Positions 17,377 through 25,332 of a stretch of 64,000 bases of DNA are shown piece by piece; positions within the stretch are counted from its first letter, which is position 1; every line of letters starts with the position of its first letter. The stretch comes from an uncultured Alphaproteobacteria bacterium (GTDB lineage: Bacteria > Pseudomonadota > Alphaproteobacteria > RF32 > CAG-239): assembly GCA_934277545.1 (NCBI GenBank), contig CAKQUG010000004.1, positions 1 to 64,000 on the forward strand, read 5' to 3'. The notes beneath the pieces are model-generated. The model was given only the letters and a program-made list of their open reading frames with translations. It did no database searches and was not told where the DNA came from. The position numbers and the translations under genes were made by a program.

Positions 17377-18336
17377 ATGAGAACACCACATGAAAGAGAT
17401 ATTGTATTTTTAGATTTTGAGATATGCTCAGAACCTAGTTATGCAGGAAAATGTCATCTATCATACTTTATATCGAAAGTTCAAGAATTGGTCAATGATG
17501 GAGTATCTGACTATTGGAATAAAAAGAAAACAAGTAAAACATATATAAGAAAAATGGAAATAGATAGTCAGATAAATTGTGTGAAACTTTTGTTGTGTTA
17601 CACCGACTCAACAGTTCCAGGTATTCCTGTGGCAGATATTGATACAAATGCACAAAGAAATGAAAAGTTAACACAAAGAGAAGGTTCTCCTCATACAGCT
17701 CATTTAATTATCAAATTAACACCTATTATAAGCAATCCAAACATATATGAGGGGTTTCTTGAAGAAGGTGAGCGATTAAAAAGAAAAGATGTTGAGAAGT
17801 ATTTCAATTTTCTGTTTCGAACAATTAAAACAAAATATCCAGATGATTTTCTGATGAATGCTATAGATGGTAGCGTAGATGTGAGTGGCAAGGTTAAAAA
17901 GGAAAAATATTCTAATAGTTTTAATATTCAAGGCAAGTTGTCTAAAGATTTTCAGAGAATATTACAAGAAGGAAGAATTTTAGGATTAACGTTAGTGAGT
18001 GATCAGGTTAGTTCTCTTGGAATTGGAAATGGTTATTCCATTCAACCTAGAAGGAAAGAAATATCATTAATGTCAAATTCAGGCCCATTATCTTTATTGA
18101 CAAACGCTATTCAAACAGCATGCCATATAGGAAAAGATGTTAACTACGAAAGTTTAAGAATTAATTTTTCTAATGGCAAAAAATTATCATCATCAGTAAC
18201 TATAAATACGCAAAACCAAAATGTAGTGGGAGATGGTTTTCTTAGGAAGGAAAGGTTAGGATTTTCAATTCCTTTAATTGAAGCAGAAGAAGACTTTAAT
18301 AATAATATATTGGAGAAGATGCTAGAGTTATTATAG
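17377..18336 (+). CDS. Unknown soluble protein of a two-gene operon
   Basis: 319 residues, no signal peptide or membrane helix, family not recognised. It starts MRTPHERDIVFLDFEIC. The middle (SPHTAHLIIKLTPIIS, YEGFLEEGERLKRKDVEKYFNFL) and the basic, polar C-terminal half give no catalytic motif that I can name. Very AT-rich codon use. The next gene, a membrane protein, starts 8 bases after its stop with a good ribosome-binding site, so they form an operon. It is the first gene inside the left attachment site, a common cargo position for phage-defence genes. A sensor or binding protein controlling the membrane partner is a guess from layout. Confidence 0.6.
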   Translation: MRTPHERDIVFLDFEICSEPSYAGKCHLSYFISKVQELVNDGVSDYWNKKKTSKTYIRKMEIDSQINCVKLLLCYTDSTVPGIPVADIDTNAQRNEKLTQREGSPHTAHLIIKLTPIISNPNIYEGFLEEGERLKRKDVEKYFNFLFRTIKTKYPDDFLMNAIDGSVDVSGKVKKEKYSNSFNIQGKLSKDFQRILQEGRILGLTLVSDQVSSLGIGNGYSIQPRRKEISLMSNSGPLSLLTNAIQTACHIGKDVNYESLRINFSNGKKLSSSVTINTQNQNVVGDGFLRKERLGFSIPLIEAEEDFNNNILEKMLELL

Positions 18337-18344
18337 GAGAGAAA

Positions 18345-18917
18345 ATGTCTTTATTTTATATATTTGCACGTCCGATATTCTACTTATTTATCAAAGATCC
18401 TTCAGGAGATAAAAAATGGATTGATTGGTTATTTCCATGTTTTATAACTTCTATTTTATCAATATTTTTAATAAGTGGAAATATGCCTCAAATAGTAGGT
18501 AATAATGGGGTATTAAGTAAGTTAGCTGGATTTTTACAAATTATGCCAGGGTTTTACTTAACCGCATTAGCTGCAGTATCAACATTTTCTAATTCTACTT
18601 TAGACCTATTGTTACCAGAACCATCACCTACGATAAATATAATCTATAATGGAAATAAAATTAAAAATATGCCTTTAACAAGAAGACGCTTTTTAAACTA
18701 TCTATTTAGCTATCTCACTATACTTAGTCTTTTATTATATTTTTCAATCATTATAACAGAATTATTTGTTAATGCAGATCTTATAAAAGAAGACTTTTTC
18801 CAACTATTCATAGCACCGATTCTGCTATGGGTATATGCATTATTTATTTTTCAGATGTTGTCAATTACAGTGTTTAGTCTTTATCAGCTTTGTGAAAGAA
18901 TTCATCAAGTGGAATAA
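18345..18917 (+). CDS. Unknown four-helix membrane protein
   Basis: 190 residues, about four membrane segments: WLFPCFITSILSIFLISG; LQIMPGFYLTALAAVSTF; LNYLFSYLTILSLLLYFSII; and LFIAPILLWVYALFIFQML continuing into SITVFSLYQL. A cytoplasmic loop (about residues 85-120) lies between the second and third. GGAGAG precedes the ATG, and the gene follows the 319-aa gene by 8 bases. Its last bases overlap the original end of the convergent recombinase gene. A small multi-helix protein paired with a soluble partner recalls RexA/RexB or Kiwa by layout only; no sequence match is claimed. Confidence 0.6.
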   Translation: MSLFYIFARPIFYLFIKDPSGDKKWIDWLFPCFITSILSIFLISGNMPQIVGNNGVLSKLAGFLQIMPGFYLTALAAVSTFSNSTLDLLLPEPSPTINIIYNGNKIKNMPLTRRRFLNYLFSYLTILSLLLYFSIIITELFVNADLIKEDFFQLFIAPILLWVYALFIFQMLSITVFSLYQLCERIHQVE

Positions 18918-19102
18918 TTGTGGTTGTTTTGGAGCTGGAATATTTGCACCTTCACACATTCAAAGTCGTCTAAATGCTGAATGACGACAGTTGTCCATTC
19001 AGTATAATTATTGCTGTTGATCAGCCAATTAAAAGGCGCGTTTATGGTATATTCCAATTTTGAACCATTAAGTTGGCAATTTGAAATAAGTAATTGTAAT
19101 AA
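18905..19102 (-). pseudogene. Cut-off C-terminal tail of the first serine recombinase
   Basis: Beyond the TAG that ends the recombinase at 19103-19105, the same frame stays open for 65 codons to a TGA at 18905-18907. It reads LLQLLISNCQLNGSKLEYTI, then NAPFNWLIN. This matches the C-terminus of the neighbouring recombinase (ILVILLQNCTLNEQTLSYSL, then RSPFDKLIE) over its length. So the TAG is a nonsense mutation, or a suppressed codon, inside what was a protein of about 543 residues. Confidence 0.7.
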
Positions 19103-20536
19103 CTAGTTTCTTCTGGTCGGAGTTGCCATATCAAACAACTTAGAGATATTATTTGCCAAAGCCATAACCTGCACAACTCTTTTCTTCATATCAGCATCGA
19201 TATTCTTGTATTTTTCAGCCGTCTGCTCAAGTTCAGCTCGTTGATTGGTAATCTGTTTATGTTTTTCTTCATAGGTTTCTTTTGGCAATCCTCCTTCCAA
19301 ATAATAATCAAGCAAATTATCATCTTTTACTTTTAATTCGTTTAATTGCTTTGTGATATTTGTTTTCATAGTCTTATTAAAAGCCGATGTATCATTGAGT
19401 TCTTGTGTCAGTTTTTCTTTGACAATTTCCTGTAATTTCGGCGGTAATGATATTTTATCCATGACTTCTTTTTTCAGCTGCTCAATAATCACATTTTCGT
19501 TAACTATTCCTTGGTGACATTCTTTGCATGGATGTCCGCAACGCAGATAAATATAAGTAGTGCCATTCTTTTTGACTTTCTTTTCCGGCGTAATCAAGCA
19601 ACCGCATTCTTTACAATGTATCAAACCGCGGAAAGTGTAGGGCGTTTTGGCATATTCTGTGGTGTTGCTGCGATTATGATTGCCGTTTCCGGTCAAAATG
19701 GCTTGTACACGGTCAAATAATTCTTTGCTTATCAGCGGCTCATAAATATGATTGTAAAACTCGCCTTTGATACACATCAAACCATGATAAAACGGATTGG
19801 TCAGAACATCATAAAGCGTGTTTCTGCTTACAAAACAGCCTTTTTTCTTTTTATTTTTGGTATATAAGCCTAATTCTTTGGATAAATACCACAATGTTTT
19901 CAAAGTATGTTTACCGGTTGCAAATTCTTCAAATAAATGCTTGATAATCGGTCCGCGAACAGGATCAACAATAATAATGGCTTCGTTGTTATCATCATCT
20001 GTATGGCGATTTAAATAACCGAGAGGCGCCATACCTTGCCATTTACCCGAATTCCAGTTTTTAACCAAACTTCTTTTCACGTTATATGATAATGAATCCG
20101 TGTAGTTGCCAGCCATTAGCACATTCATTTTCCATGCAAAAATATCTTGTACCGGTGACGTTTCATCTAAGATAATATGTTCTTTCATAAAGTGTATTTC
20201 AATCTTGCCTTCTCGGCGCAGTTTATTAAGCGCCGGATTATCTTCATCACTTCTTTGAAGTCTGTCAACACAGTTTACAACAATAGCGGTCTTTTTGTTG
20301 CGAGAACGAATAAAATCAAGCATTTCATTATATTTTACACGGTCTCCGCGAGTCGTACTTTCGGTAATTTCAAACTCTTTAATGATTTTGAGATTTTTCT
20401 CCATACAATAATCATAAATCAGTTCTTTTTGCGCATCAATAGATGCTCCGCGCTCTTGTTTTTCGCTGGAAACGCGTGCGAAAGTTATGGCTTCGGTACA
20501 TTTTTCAATGATTTTCTTTTGGTATTTTTTACGCAT
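19103..20536 (-). CDS. Large serine recombinase, truncated by an amber codon
   Basis: 477 residues as read. The N-terminal resolvase domain has the catalytic Ser in FARVSSEKQERGASIDAQK and the Arg-rich VVNCVDRLQRS. A recombinase domain follows (KWQGMAPLGYL, TLYDVLTNPFYHGLM), then a zinc ribbon (CKECGCLI...LRCGHPCKEC) and a coiled-coil insertion (about residues 380-450). It probably integrates or excises the element. The last 65 codons are cut off by TAG. The coiled coil, which in large serine integrases controls direction, is present here but seems missing in the second recombinase. The upstream gene ends 3 bases before this one starts. Confidence 0.85.
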   Translation of the reverse strand: MRKKYQKKIIEKCTEAITFARVSSEKQERGASIDAQKELIYDYCMEKNLKIIKEFEITESTTRGDRVKYNEMLDFIRSRNKKTAIVVNCVDRLQRSDEDNPALNKLRREGKIEIHFMKEHIILDETSPVQDIFAWKMNVLMAGNYTDSLSYNVKRSLVKNWNSGKWQGMAPLGYLNRHTDDDNNEAIIIVDPVRGPIIKHLFEEFATGKHTLKTLWYLSKELGLYTKNKKKKGCFVSRNTLYDVLTNPFYHGLMCIKGEFYNHIYEPLISKELFDRVQAILTGNGNHNRSNTTEYAKTPYTFRGLIHCKECGCLITPEKKVKKNGTTYIYLRCGHPCKECHQGIVNENVIIEQLKKEVMDKISLPPKLQEIVKEKLTQELNDTSAFNKTMKTNITKQLNELKVKDDNLLDYYLEGGLPKETYEEKHKQITNQRAELEQTAEKYKNIDADMKKRVVQVMALANNISKLFDMATPTRRN

Positions 20537-20539
20537 AAT

Positions 20540-21976
20540 TTAATCCTCCTTTAAGTTGATGGCTTTAAGGTTATATTCAATTGAAGATAACTCTTTGAAG
20601 TTGTGTGCAATAATATCCTTCCAATTGTGATAATCTGCCTCAATCAGCTTATCAAACGGCGAGCGAAGAGAATAAGAGAGTGTTTGCTCATTTAAGGTGC
20701 AATTTTGAAGCAGAATAACCAGTATTTCATTTTGAGTACCTGCATCTGCTTGTTGCATAATGGTTGGCATATTACCAATCAGGTTAACCAGTTTATTCAA
20801 AATCTCTGTTTTTGCATGTGATGGCCGTTTATAATGATTGATAAGAGATTGTTTTATCTTATTAAGATTTTGCGGTGGTATGGAAAATTTAGAAAATACC
20901 TCTGTTTCAAGCTGTTTAAGCAATATGGTTTCATTAATCGGCATTTGACCGCATTTGTTGTAACATCTTAAATAAGTATATTGCTTGCCGTTTGTCTTGG
21001 TTTTGCAATCTGGAGACATCAAGTGATGACATCTGCCACACAAAACAATTCCACGAAATGCAAACTTTTTAACCTTGTATTTTTGCTGATGTTTATGTAT
21101 TTCGCTTTCCATACCTTTAGCATCCATAATTTGCTGCACTTTGTCATAGAGTTTTTTATCAATGATTTTGCCGTGGATATGTGGCATTAGCTTGCCTTTG
21201 ACACACATAATGCCGGCATAAAAAGGATTACGCAAAATTTCATAAATCTTGGTACGGCTGATAAATCTTTTTCTTTGAGGTGTTTCTTCTGAATAAGTTT
21301 CTTTAGCGGTAAGTCCTAGTTTACAAGCCAAAATCAATAAACTTTGTGCGGTATGTAAACCGGTAGCATATTCTTCAAACAAACGCTTGATAATAGGTGC
21401 TCGTTCTTCATCAATTACTATGATAGATTTTCCATGCTTATCTTTTTGATTGAGATATCCGATAGGTGCCAAACTCTGCCATTTGCCTTGGCTCCAGTTA
21501 TATTCAAGACTACGGCGAACATTGTCAGACAAGCTTAAAATATAACTGTTAGCCATCAAAACGCACATATTCCAGAAAAGAATATCAATACCGCGAGAAT
21601 CTTTGCTTAAAATCAGGTTTTCCTTTAAGAAGTGGACTTCAATCAAGCCTTTTTTACGCAAATCATCAAGAATAGGTGTGTCTTTGTAGCTACGTTGCAA
21701 ACGATCCACACAATTTACAACAATGGCTGTTTTCTTGGTGCGTGAAGCAACAAACTTAAGCATTTCTTTATATTGCTTACGTTCTCCGCGAATTGTGCTT
21801 TCGGTTATGATAAACTCTTTGATGATTTTTAAGCCTTTATTTTTGCAATATTCATAGACACTTTCTTTTTGAGCATCAATAGAAGCGCCTTTTTCTTGTT
21901 TTTCACTGGAAACACGAGCAAAAATAACTGCTTCTTTGCAAAAATCATCTTCAATAAGTCGATATTTTCTAGTCAT
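20540..21976 (-). CDS. Large serine recombinase, second copy
   Basis: 478 residues, clear paralogue of the preceding entry. Resolvase domain with FARVSSEKQEKGASIDAQK and VVNCVDRLQRS; recombinase domain (KWQSLAPIGYLN, KIYEILRNPFYAGIM); zinc ribbon (CGRCHHLM...LRCYNKCGQ); complete C-terminus (CTLNEQTLSYSLRSPFDKLI). Between the zinc ribbon and C-terminus it has only a short helix where the sister protein has a long coiled coil. Two full-size recombinases in tandem suggest either joint action or one replacing the other as it decays. Confidence 0.88.
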   Translation of the reverse strand: MTRKYRLIEDDFCKEAVIFARVSSEKQEKGASIDAQKESVYEYCKNKGLKIIKEFIITESTIRGERKQYKEMLKFVASRTKKTAIVVNCVDRLQRSYKDTPILDDLRKKGLIEVHFLKENLILSKDSRGIDILFWNMCVLMANSYILSLSDNVRRSLEYNWSQGKWQSLAPIGYLNQKDKHGKSIIVIDEERAPIIKRLFEEYATGLHTAQSLLILACKLGLTAKETYSEETPQRKRFISRTKIYEILRNPFYAGIMCVKGKLMPHIHGKIIDKKLYDKVQQIMDAKGMESEIHKHQQKYKVKKFAFRGIVLCGRCHHLMSPDCKTKTNGKQYTYLRCYNKCGQMPINETILLKQLETEVFSKFSIPPQNLNKIKQSLINHYKRPSHAKTEILNKLVNLIGNMPTIMQQADAGTQNEILVILLQNCTLNEQTLSYSLRSPFDKLIEADYHNWKDIIAHNFKELSSIEYNLKAINLKED

Positions 21977-22134
21977 TTATTTGTCTTTCACTAACCATTT
22001 GATTTATCATAATATTATTATGTCGCGAGAATGTTGATTTGTAAGCGTTTATTTTTCATATTTTAACGTTTTTTTGCTAATAATTTGCTGAATTTTCAAA
22101 AGGTTAACTTCTTTTCCGTTGGGAAATGAGGTCA

Positions 22135-22296
22135 TTATTTATCAGAAGTTTCATTATCATCGATTTCTTCAATGATTTGAGCAGCCAATTTACATAAGCT
22201 AAGCAAATTGAAGGTAGCATCGTTAATCTCGAAATCTGTAATCTTAGGATTAAGAGTTGATAATTCTTTTTTAAGTTCAGTATATGTATCAATCAT
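22135..22296 (-). CDS. Small hypothetical protein, 53 aa
   Basis: Starts MIDTYTELKKELSTLNPKIT and ends IIEEIDDNETSDK; acidic and helical. GGAGTG lies about 6 bases before the ATG. It sits 158 bases upstream of the recombinase pair on the same strand, so it may be the first gene of that operon. A longer overlapping frame on this strand lacks such signals and is not used. Function unknown; a directionality factor or small regulator is possible from position only. Confidence 0.55.
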   Translation of the reverse strand: MIDTYTELKKELSTLNPKITDFEINDATFNLLSLCKLAAQIIEEIDDNETSDK

Positions 22297-22390
22297 TTTT
22301 TCACTCCATATTTGTTGATTTATTTTTGTTTTGTCGTGAGTGACGGGAAATGTAAAACCGTTAATGATATGGATTTTTATTTTTGATATA

Positions 22391-22427
22391 AAAAAACAAC
22401 CTACATCATTGAAGAAATAGGTTGTTG
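22391..22427 (-). terminator. Intrinsic terminator
   Basis: AACAACCTA (22395-22403) pairs with TAGGTTGTT (22418-22426); on the minus strand it is followed by a T-run. It ends the resolvase-like unit at 22453-22796. Confidence 0.8.
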
Positions 22428-22452
22428 TTATAAAATGTATTAGGTTTATGTT

Positions 22453-22796
22453 TTAGATGATAACGTTGTCTTTGGCAAATCGGAGTTCAATTTGTCCGGA
22501 TTGCATAAAAGGCAGTAATTTACTGATATCTATATGTTTGAGATAAGTTTTTCTTGAATGAAACACCACCGCTTGCTTGGTTTTATTACGTTAAGGTAAT
22601 CAAGAAGCTTGTTCATACAGTCTTTTTCATAAGATTTTATTCCGGAAGTCTCAAAAAAGACATCAACAACATGCAAATTATTTCTTTTACAGTATGTCAG
22701 CATCTCGGCGAACTGTCTAGCAACTTCATTCACACCACCGCATGAAAATAATATAGCTTCTTTGGGATTAATTGTCTCATTTATAGTGTTTGTCAT
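22453..22796 (-). pseudogene. Resolvase-fold gene with altered active site and frameshift
   Basis: The first frame (from ATG 22796) gives 88 residues: AILFSCGGVNEVARQFAEML, then CKRNNLHVVDVFFETSGIK. This follows the layout of the serine-resolvase N-terminus, but the FARVSSEKQ position reads FSCGGVNEV, so the catalytic Arg and Ser look absent. After LNVIK the similarity continues in the -1 frame: KQAVVFHSRKTYLKHIDISK, then LRFAKDNVII and a stop at 22453-22455, parallel to the intact recombinases' AIVVNCVDRLQRS...VHFLKENLIL. One base seems lost at the run of A near GTAATAAAACC. It keeps a ribosome-binding site and a terminator, so it may still be expressed. Decayed recombinase and stand-alone regulator are both possible. 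Confidence 0.55.
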
Positions 22797-23009
22797 TGAA
22801 TTAAGTCCTATATATTGTGCTTATTATATAGAACGTCCCTGTATTTTAGATTTTTTCCCAAAATTATTGCACTTGTTAATTTTTCTGAGGTGTTATTAAT
22901 TTAAAAATATCGTAAAATCAATATGTTACTTAAATTTTGTCCTTTAAGCTAATTTTAATCATATTATTATATAATTTCAAACGTATTAATACAAATAGGA
23001 AGAGGTATT

Positions 23010-24563
23010 ATGACAAGAGAAGAGCAACGTGCTGAATTGCATCGAGTTATCTGGCAAATCGCTAATGATTTGCGAGGTAGTGTTGATGGATGGGATTTTA
23101 AGTCTTATGTTTTAGGAATTTTATTTTATCGTTATATTTCTGAAAATATAACAGCATACATCAATAAAGGCGAACATGAAGCTGGTGATAAAGATTTTGA
23201 CTATATTTTAATGTCTGATGCTGATGCAGAAATGGCAAGAAAAGACGTTGTTAATGAAAAAGGTTACTTTATGTTGCCAAGTGAATTGTTCCAAAATGTC
23301 AATAAAGAAGCTAAAGATAATAAAAATTTAAACGAAACATTAGCTAAAGTATTTGTTAATATAGAAGCTTCTGCACAAGGAACATCAAGCGAGGATGATT
23401 TTAAAGGGTTGTTTGCAGATATTGACGTGAATAGTAACAAACTTGGTCCGACAGTTGAAAAACGCAATGATAAACTTACTAAGATATTAAATGCTATCGG
23501 TGATTTAAAATTAGGTTCTTTTGTTCATAATTCTATTGATGCGTTTGGTGATGCATACGAATATTTGATGACAATGTATGCAAGTAACGCTGGTAAATCT
23601 GGTGGTGAGTTCTTTACTCCTCAAGAGGTATCTGAATTATTAGCTCAAATTACATTGGTTGGCAAAAAATCAATCAATAAAGTATATGACCCAGCTTGTG
23701 GCTCTGGCTCGTTATTGCTGAAATTTGCAAAAATTTTAGGCGAAGATAATGTTAAACAAGGCTTTTTTGGACAAGATATTAATATTACGACATACAATCT
23801 ATGTCGTATCAATATGTTTTTGCATAATATCAGTTTTGCAAAATTTGATATTGCTTTGGGGGATACATTAACGGATCCAAAGCATTGGGATGATGAACCA
23901 TTTGATGCCATTGTTTCAAACCCACCGTATTCAATTTCTTGGGCTGGTGATAGTGATACGATTTTAATTAATGACCAACGGTATTCGCCAGCAGGTGTTT
24001 TAGCACCACGTAGTAAGGCTGACTTGGCATTTACGATGCATATGCTGAGCTGGTTAGCTGCTGATGGAACCGCTGCAATTGTTGAATTTCCTGGTGTCTT
24101 ATATCGTGGTGGTGCAGAACAGAAAATTCGCAAATATCTAATTGAAAATAACTTTGTTGATTGCGTTATTCAATTACCAGCTAATTTATTCTTTGGGGTG
24201 AGTATTGCAACTTGTATCATTGTTCTGAAAAAAGCAAAAAAAGATAATTCAGTACTATTTATTGATGCAAGTAATAAGTTTGAACACCGTGGCAATAAGA
24301 ATGTTTTATCAGATGAGAATATTAAAGACATAATGGATGCCTATGTTAATAGAATAGATAAGGAATATTTTTGCAAATTAATAAAGAATGATGATATTTT
24401 GCAAAATGATAGCAATTTATCTGTTTCTTCATATGTTAAGCAAAAAGATAATAGAGAAATCGTTGATATAAAAGTCCTAAATCAACAAATTAAAGAAATA
24501 GTCGCTAAGCAAGAAGTTTTACGTAAACAAATTAATGCGATTGTTGCTGATTTGGAGAAGTAA
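23010..24563 (+). CDS. hsdM: Type I restriction-modification methyltransferase subunit
   Basis: N6-adenine methyltransferase subunit of a type I R-M complex, 517 residues. The helical N-terminal domain (GWDFKSYVLGILFYRYISEN) is followed by the S-adenosylmethionine motif DPACGSGSLLLKF, then the catalytic NPPY (AIVSNPPYSISW). The helical C-terminus contacts HsdS. GGAAGAGG precedes the ATG. TATAAT at 22970-22975 is a likely -10 element. First gene of a tight five-gene operon with two extra genes inserted among hsdM, hsdS and hsdR. Confidence 0.95.
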   Translation: MTREEQRAELHRVIWQIANDLRGSVDGWDFKSYVLGILFYRYISENITAYINKGEHEAGDKDFDYILMSDADAEMARKDVVNEKGYFMLPSELFQNVNKEAKDNKNLNETLAKVFVNIEASAQGTSSEDDFKGLFADIDVNSNKLGPTVEKRNDKLTKILNAIGDLKLGSFVHNSIDAFGDAYEYLMTMYASNAGKSGGEFFTPQEVSELLAQITLVGKKSINKVYDPACGSGSLLLKFAKILGEDNVKQGFFGQDINITTYNLCRINMFLHNISFAKFDIALGDTLTDPKHWDDEPFDAIVSNPPYSISWAGDSDTILINDQRYSPAGVLAPRSKADLAFTMHMLSWLAADGTAAIVEFPGVLYRGGAEQKIRKYLIENNFVDCVIQLPANLFFGVSIATCIIVLKKAKKDNSVLFIDASNKFEHRGNKNVLSDENIKDIMDAYVNRIDKEYFCKLIKNDDILQNDSNLSVSSYVKQKDNREIVDIKVLNQQIKEIVAKQEVLRKQINAIVADLEK

Positions 24564-24564
24564 T

Positions 24565-25323
24565 ATGCGACTAAGTGACGTACTTTCTAACAAACCCAAA
24601 ATTATGTTTGAACCAATTGAAGGGTTTCTTGATGGAAAATCTTTAGGTAGAGGAAAAATTAAAAAGATTGATATAGGCAATATTAGAATGGATTTCTTTT
24701 GTGAAAAATGCAATAAAATGCAACAATTTTGTTTATATAATCCGATAAAACCTTGTTCAGTTCATTGCATAGGAATAAATGAAAAAATTATTAGTATAGA
24801 TTGTGCATTAAGTTGTCTGTTCTGCAACACATCTATTCCTATTTGGTTTTTAGTGGAAAGTGAAAATGATATACACTCATTAACACCAAAAGTTAGAATA
24901 ATGAAATATTCTGATAAATTACTTGAGAATGTTAGTTATAGTCAGTTATCAAAATACAGAGAATTATTTGATGCAGCAGATAAGGCATATAGAGAGGGAT
25001 TAGGTGCAGGTTCAATTATATATCTAAGGAAGATATATGAAACAATTGTAGGGGAAGTTGTTAAAAAATATCATATTGATAACAACTTGAATTTTAAAGA
25101 AAAATTAAAACAAGCTAATGATAAAGCTCATATTATTCCCCAAGGTTTAGATGATAGAAAATATGAACTTTTTCAGGAGTTGAGTAATGTTGTTCACGGT
25201 GAATTTGATGATAGTAAAGCATTAGAGGAATACAATTCATTAAAGGAATTAATAAACTCTATAGTGGAAAACATTCAAACAGCCAATAGGTTAAAAACAC
25301 TTAGGCGTAAACTAAATATGTAG
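24565..25323 (+). CDS. Zinc-ribbon / DUF4145-like protein inside the R-M operon
   Basis: 252 residues. The N-terminal part has two Cys pairs, CEKC and CLFC, as in a zinc ribbon. The C-terminal part (AYREGLGAGSIIYLRKIYET, ELFQELSNVVHGEFDD) resembles DUF4145-type helical domains often found in or near restriction and abortive-infection systems. It begins one base after the hsdM stop and ends 9 bases before hsdS, so it is made with the R-M subunits. ATG 24565 is chosen, with GGAG about 8 bases upstream; the frame extends into hsdM. Its role is unknown. Confidence 0.65.
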   Translation: MRLSDVLSNKPKIMFEPIEGFLDGKSLGRGKIKKIDIGNIRMDFFCEKCNKMQQFCLYNPIKPCSVHCIGINEKIISIDCALSCLFCNTSIPIWFLVESENDIHSLTPKVRIMKYSDKLLENVSYSQLSKYRELFDAADKAYREGLGAGSIIYLRKIYETIVGEVVKKYHIDNNLNFKEKLKQANDKAHIIPQGLDDRKYELFQELSNVVHGEFDDSKALEEYNSLKELINSIVENIQTANRLKTLRRKLNM

Positions 25324-25332
25324 GAGCAATAA

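Noticed and set aside
17377..18917. Assignment of the two-gene operon to Kiwa or RexAB
   Set aside because: Only size and layout agree; I see no sequence motif of either system and the gene order differs from Kiwa.
22104..22292. Minus-strand frame of 62 codons (MIHILNLKKNYQ...)
   Set aside because: Shadow of the 53-codon gene at 22135-22296, which has the GGAGTG site and normal protein composition.
22453..22796. Programmed -1 frameshift in the resolvase-like gene
   Set aside because: The shift site (ATA AAA CCA) is not a classical slippery heptamer and no strong downstream structure was seen; a deletion is simpler.
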